Of a stretch of DNA of 57,914 nucleotides, positions 56,113-57,914 are shown one piece after another. The stretch is from contig CAMLMM010000004.1 of the NCBI GenBank assembly GCA_946481105.1, positions 1 through 57,914 on the forward strand, given 5' to 3'. The stretch comes from an uncultured Alphaproteobacteria bacterium. Lineage in GTDB: Bacteria > Pseudomonadota > Alphaproteobacteria > Micavibrionales > Micavibrionaceae. Under the pieces are notes generated by a model. It saw only the letters and a list, made by a program, of their open reading frames with translations, ran no database searches and was not told the origin of the DNA. Every line of letters begins with the position of its first letter. Position 1 is the first letter of the stretch. Position numbers and translations under genes: made by a program.

Positions 56113-57914
56113 ATGGCGGCAAAAAAACAAACTAAACCTGTAGCCAAAACGGCAACAAAAGCGGCAGCGAAACCGGCACCAAAAACAACCGCCAAGAAAG
56201 AACCAGCCAAAGCAAAACTGGCTGCCAAGCCGGCTGCAAAACCAGCGCCGAAAAAAGCTGCCAAGCCTGAGCCGAAAGCGAAGTCTGCGCTGGTAAAACC
56301 AGCCGCCAAAGCCAAGGCCGAACCACCGAAGAAAACTACCCCTGAAAAAGCGACCGATAAAAAAGCCGCTGTAAAAAAAATTGAAACACCACCTGAAACA
56401 AAGAAATCAATGCCTGTAAAATCTGCCGCCGTGGAAAAAGAAACCCCGGCGAAAAAAGTTCCTGCCAAAGTCCTGAAAACCAAGAAAGGTGAGGAGGACA
56501 AGAAACCGCCCGCCGAGATGGCCATTACCACCGGGCAAAAAGGCAACGTTGAAAAAATCGTCAAGAAGATGATTGCGCGCGGCAAGGAGCGTGGCTTTAT
56601 TACCTATGACGAGTTAAATGGTGCGCTGCCTGCCGAAGAATTTTCATCGGATCAGATTGAAGATGCGATGACGGCGATTTCCGATTCCGGAGTCCAGCTG
56701 GTCGACAGTGCGGACGACGTTGGCGAGGACGAAGAAAAGCAGGAAGCCAAGAGCGAGGACGAATACGAAAGCGGCGGGAATATTTCCGACGATGACACCG
56801 GACGTACCGACGACCCTGTGCGCATGTACCTGCGCGAAATGGGGACGGTGGAACTGCTGTCCCGCGAAGGCGAGATTGCGATTGCCAAGCGCATTGAGGC
56901 TGGCCGTGAAACCATGATTGGCGGGATTTGCGAATCCCCGCTCGCAATTGAATCCATTATTGCCTGGTACGACGCCCTGCAGAAAGGTGACATCCTGCTG
57001 CGCGAGGTGATTGACCTTGAAGCCACCTATGGCGGGGATACGGAGTTTGGCGGCGCCGTGCCGCCGGTTGTGGCCGCGCCACCTGTGCCGAAAGAACCGC
57101 CAGCTCCAAAAGAACCACCGGCGGATGGCGAAACGCCGGAAGGTGGCGAAGAGGGTGCTGGTGTTGACGAGATGGATGAAAATTCCCTCTCACTGGCCGC
57201 GATGGAAGCCGAACTGGCCCCGAAAGTTTATCCGATTTTTGAAGGCATCAAAAAGACCTATAAGAAACTGCAAAAAGCCCAGCAGGAAAAAATTGAAGCC
57301 GGGAAAAATGCAACCCCCGCCCAGTTGAAAAAATACGACTCGCTGAAAGCCGAGATGGTTGGCTTTATGAATGAAGTCAAACTGCATGTCGCACGTATCG
57401 ACCAACTGATCGAGCGCCTGTATAAAATGAACCGCGATCTCGTATCGCTCGAAGGCCGGTTGTTGCGTCTGGCGATGGACAGCGGTGTGAAGCGCGAGGA
57501 ATTCCTGGCGACATACGAAGAAAACCTGCTGACCGGTAAGTGGAAAGACAAGGTCAAGAAACTGGCTGGTAAAGGCTGGCCCAAGTTCATCGAGAAACAC
57601 GAGAACGATGTATCGGCCATCCGTGACCAGATTGACGCGATGGCAGCGGAGTCCGGTCTGCCATTGCTGGAATTCAAGCGTATCGTGACCACCGTCCAGA
57701 AGGGCGACAAGGAATCGAACCGCGCGAAGAAAGAGATGATCGAGGCGAATTTGCGTCTTGTGATTTCCATCGCGAAGAAATACACCAACCGTGGCCTGCA
57801 ATTCCTCGATCTGATTCAGGAAGGCAATATCGGCCTGATGAAAGCCGTTGATAAATTCGAATATCGCCGCGGTTATAAATTCTCGACCTATGCGACATGG
57901 TGGATTCGTCAGGC
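56113..57914 (+). CDS. rpoD: Primary sigma factor RpoD, N-terminal 600 residues, with H1-like extension
   Basis: The housekeeping sigma-70 factor, cut by the window edge after 600 codons. Residues 1 to about 140 are a Lys/Ala/Pro-rich tract ([19 protein letters not shown] is typical) like histone H1 tails. Region 1.1 then follows ([20 protein letters not shown]), region 1.2 ([20 protein letters not shown]), a non-conserved region with a Pro/Gly/Glu-rich insert near 317-350, and region 2 ([40 protein letters not shown], ending ..YATWWIRQ). The ATG at 56113 has only a weak ribosome-binding site; a start at Met136 would drop the extension but has none at all. Confidence 0.95.
   Translation, partial: MAAKKQTKPVAKTATKAAAKPAPKTTAKKEPAKAKLAAKPAAKPAPKKAAKPEPKAKSALVKPAAKAKAEPPKKTTPEKATDKKAAVKKIETPPETKKSMPVKSAAVEKETPAKKVPAKVLKTKKGEEDKKPPAEMAITTGQKGNVEKIVKKMIARGKERGFITYDELNGALPAEEFSSDQIEDAMTAISDSGVQLVDSADDVGEDEEKQEAKSEDEYESGGNISDDDTGRTDDPVRMYLREMGTVELLSREGEIAIAKRIEAGRETMIGGICESPLAIESIIAWYDALQKGDILLREVIDLEATYGGDTEFGGAVPPVVAAPPVPKEPPAPKEPPADGETPEGGEEGAGVDEMDENSLSLAAMEAELAPKVYPIFEGIKKTYKKLQKAQQEKIEAGKNATPAQLKKYDSLKAEMVGFMNEVKLHVARIDQLIERLYKMNRDLVSLEGRLLRLAMDSGVKREEFLATYEENLLTGKWKDKVKKLAGKGWPKFIEKHENDVSAIRDQIDAMAAESGLPLLEFKRIVTTVQKGDKESNRAKKEMIEANLRLVISIAKKYTNRGLQFLDLIQEGNIGLMKAVDKFEYRRGYKFSTYATWWIRQ

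Noticed and set aside
56055..56585. 176-codon hydrophobic open frame antisense to rpoD
   Set aside because: It is the reverse reading of the Lys/Ala/Pro-coding tract, which gives a Phe/Ala/Gly low-complexity shadow.

Overview
The window looks like a chromosomal segment of an alphaproteobacterium. The evidence is a Usg-family protein, the rpsT-dnaA and dnaN-recF-gyrB neighbourhoods, yqeY/dnaG/rpoD genes, a CIRCE-controlled groESL operon and an alphaproteobacterial direct-repeat LexA box (GAAC-N7-GAAC). IcmO/DotL- and IcmP/DotM-like proteins, flagellar fliI/fliJ and an LpxR-type lipid A deacylase fit a motile, host- or prey-interacting lineage such as Micavibrionales or Rhodospirillales relatives. 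The family-level placement is inference. No rRNA, IS transposase, prophage or CRISPR array was seen.

Layout. 1-3400: a truncated unknown gene, usg, then CIRCE-groES-groEL with long hairpin repeats between and after the two genes. 3430-15020: an unknown membrane protein, mutM, a small secreted protein, rpsT, dnaA, a HAD hydrolase on the opposite strand, dnaN-recF, gyrB and argS. 15023-19759 (minus strand): a compact type IVB coupling-protein operon of dotM, an unknown gene, dotL and a pilin-like gene. 19941-21011: tRNA-Thr(TGT) followed by a small accessory patch with a frameshifted GIY-YIG gene and an AT-rich unknown gene. 21099-29257: hmp and an FMN reductase, a Gln/Asn-rich micro-protein, lpxR, a Y-family polymerase sharing a LexA box with two divergent micro-ORFs, nudC, mntH/mntR and a DedA protein. 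29332-32265: fliI, two unknown genes and fliJ. 32314-36053: slipin and NfeD, then two tandem membrane paralogues. 36084-41251 (minus strand): ppa, leuB, a small gene flanked by palindromic repeats, a small EF-hand-like protein, a Bcr-type MFS exporter and carA. 41379-43693: an ABC exporter and yqeY. 43824-53944: about 10 kb of mostly unknown genes that separate yqeY from dnaG. 54179-57914: dnaG and the first 600 codons of rpoD.

The most interesting unit is in the 10-kb block. An ECF sigma factor overlaps a gene for a membrane-anchored von Willebrand A (YfbK-like) protein whose short cytoplasmic N-terminus could be an anti-sigma segment. A secreted TIM-barrel-like protein follows. Upstream lies a two-gene unit encoding a membrane-anchored beta-propeller and a stand-alone phosphohistidine-type domain. 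Both units are preceded by the same promoter-like motif (TTTTTCCAAGGAT, 14 bases, CGTCT), which suggests one autoregulated envelope regulon. Other standouts are the SOS-linked micro-ORF pair, an RpoD with a histone-H1-like Lys/Ala/Pro N-terminal extension, the unknown gene between dotM and dotL, and the two unknown genes between fliI and fliJ.
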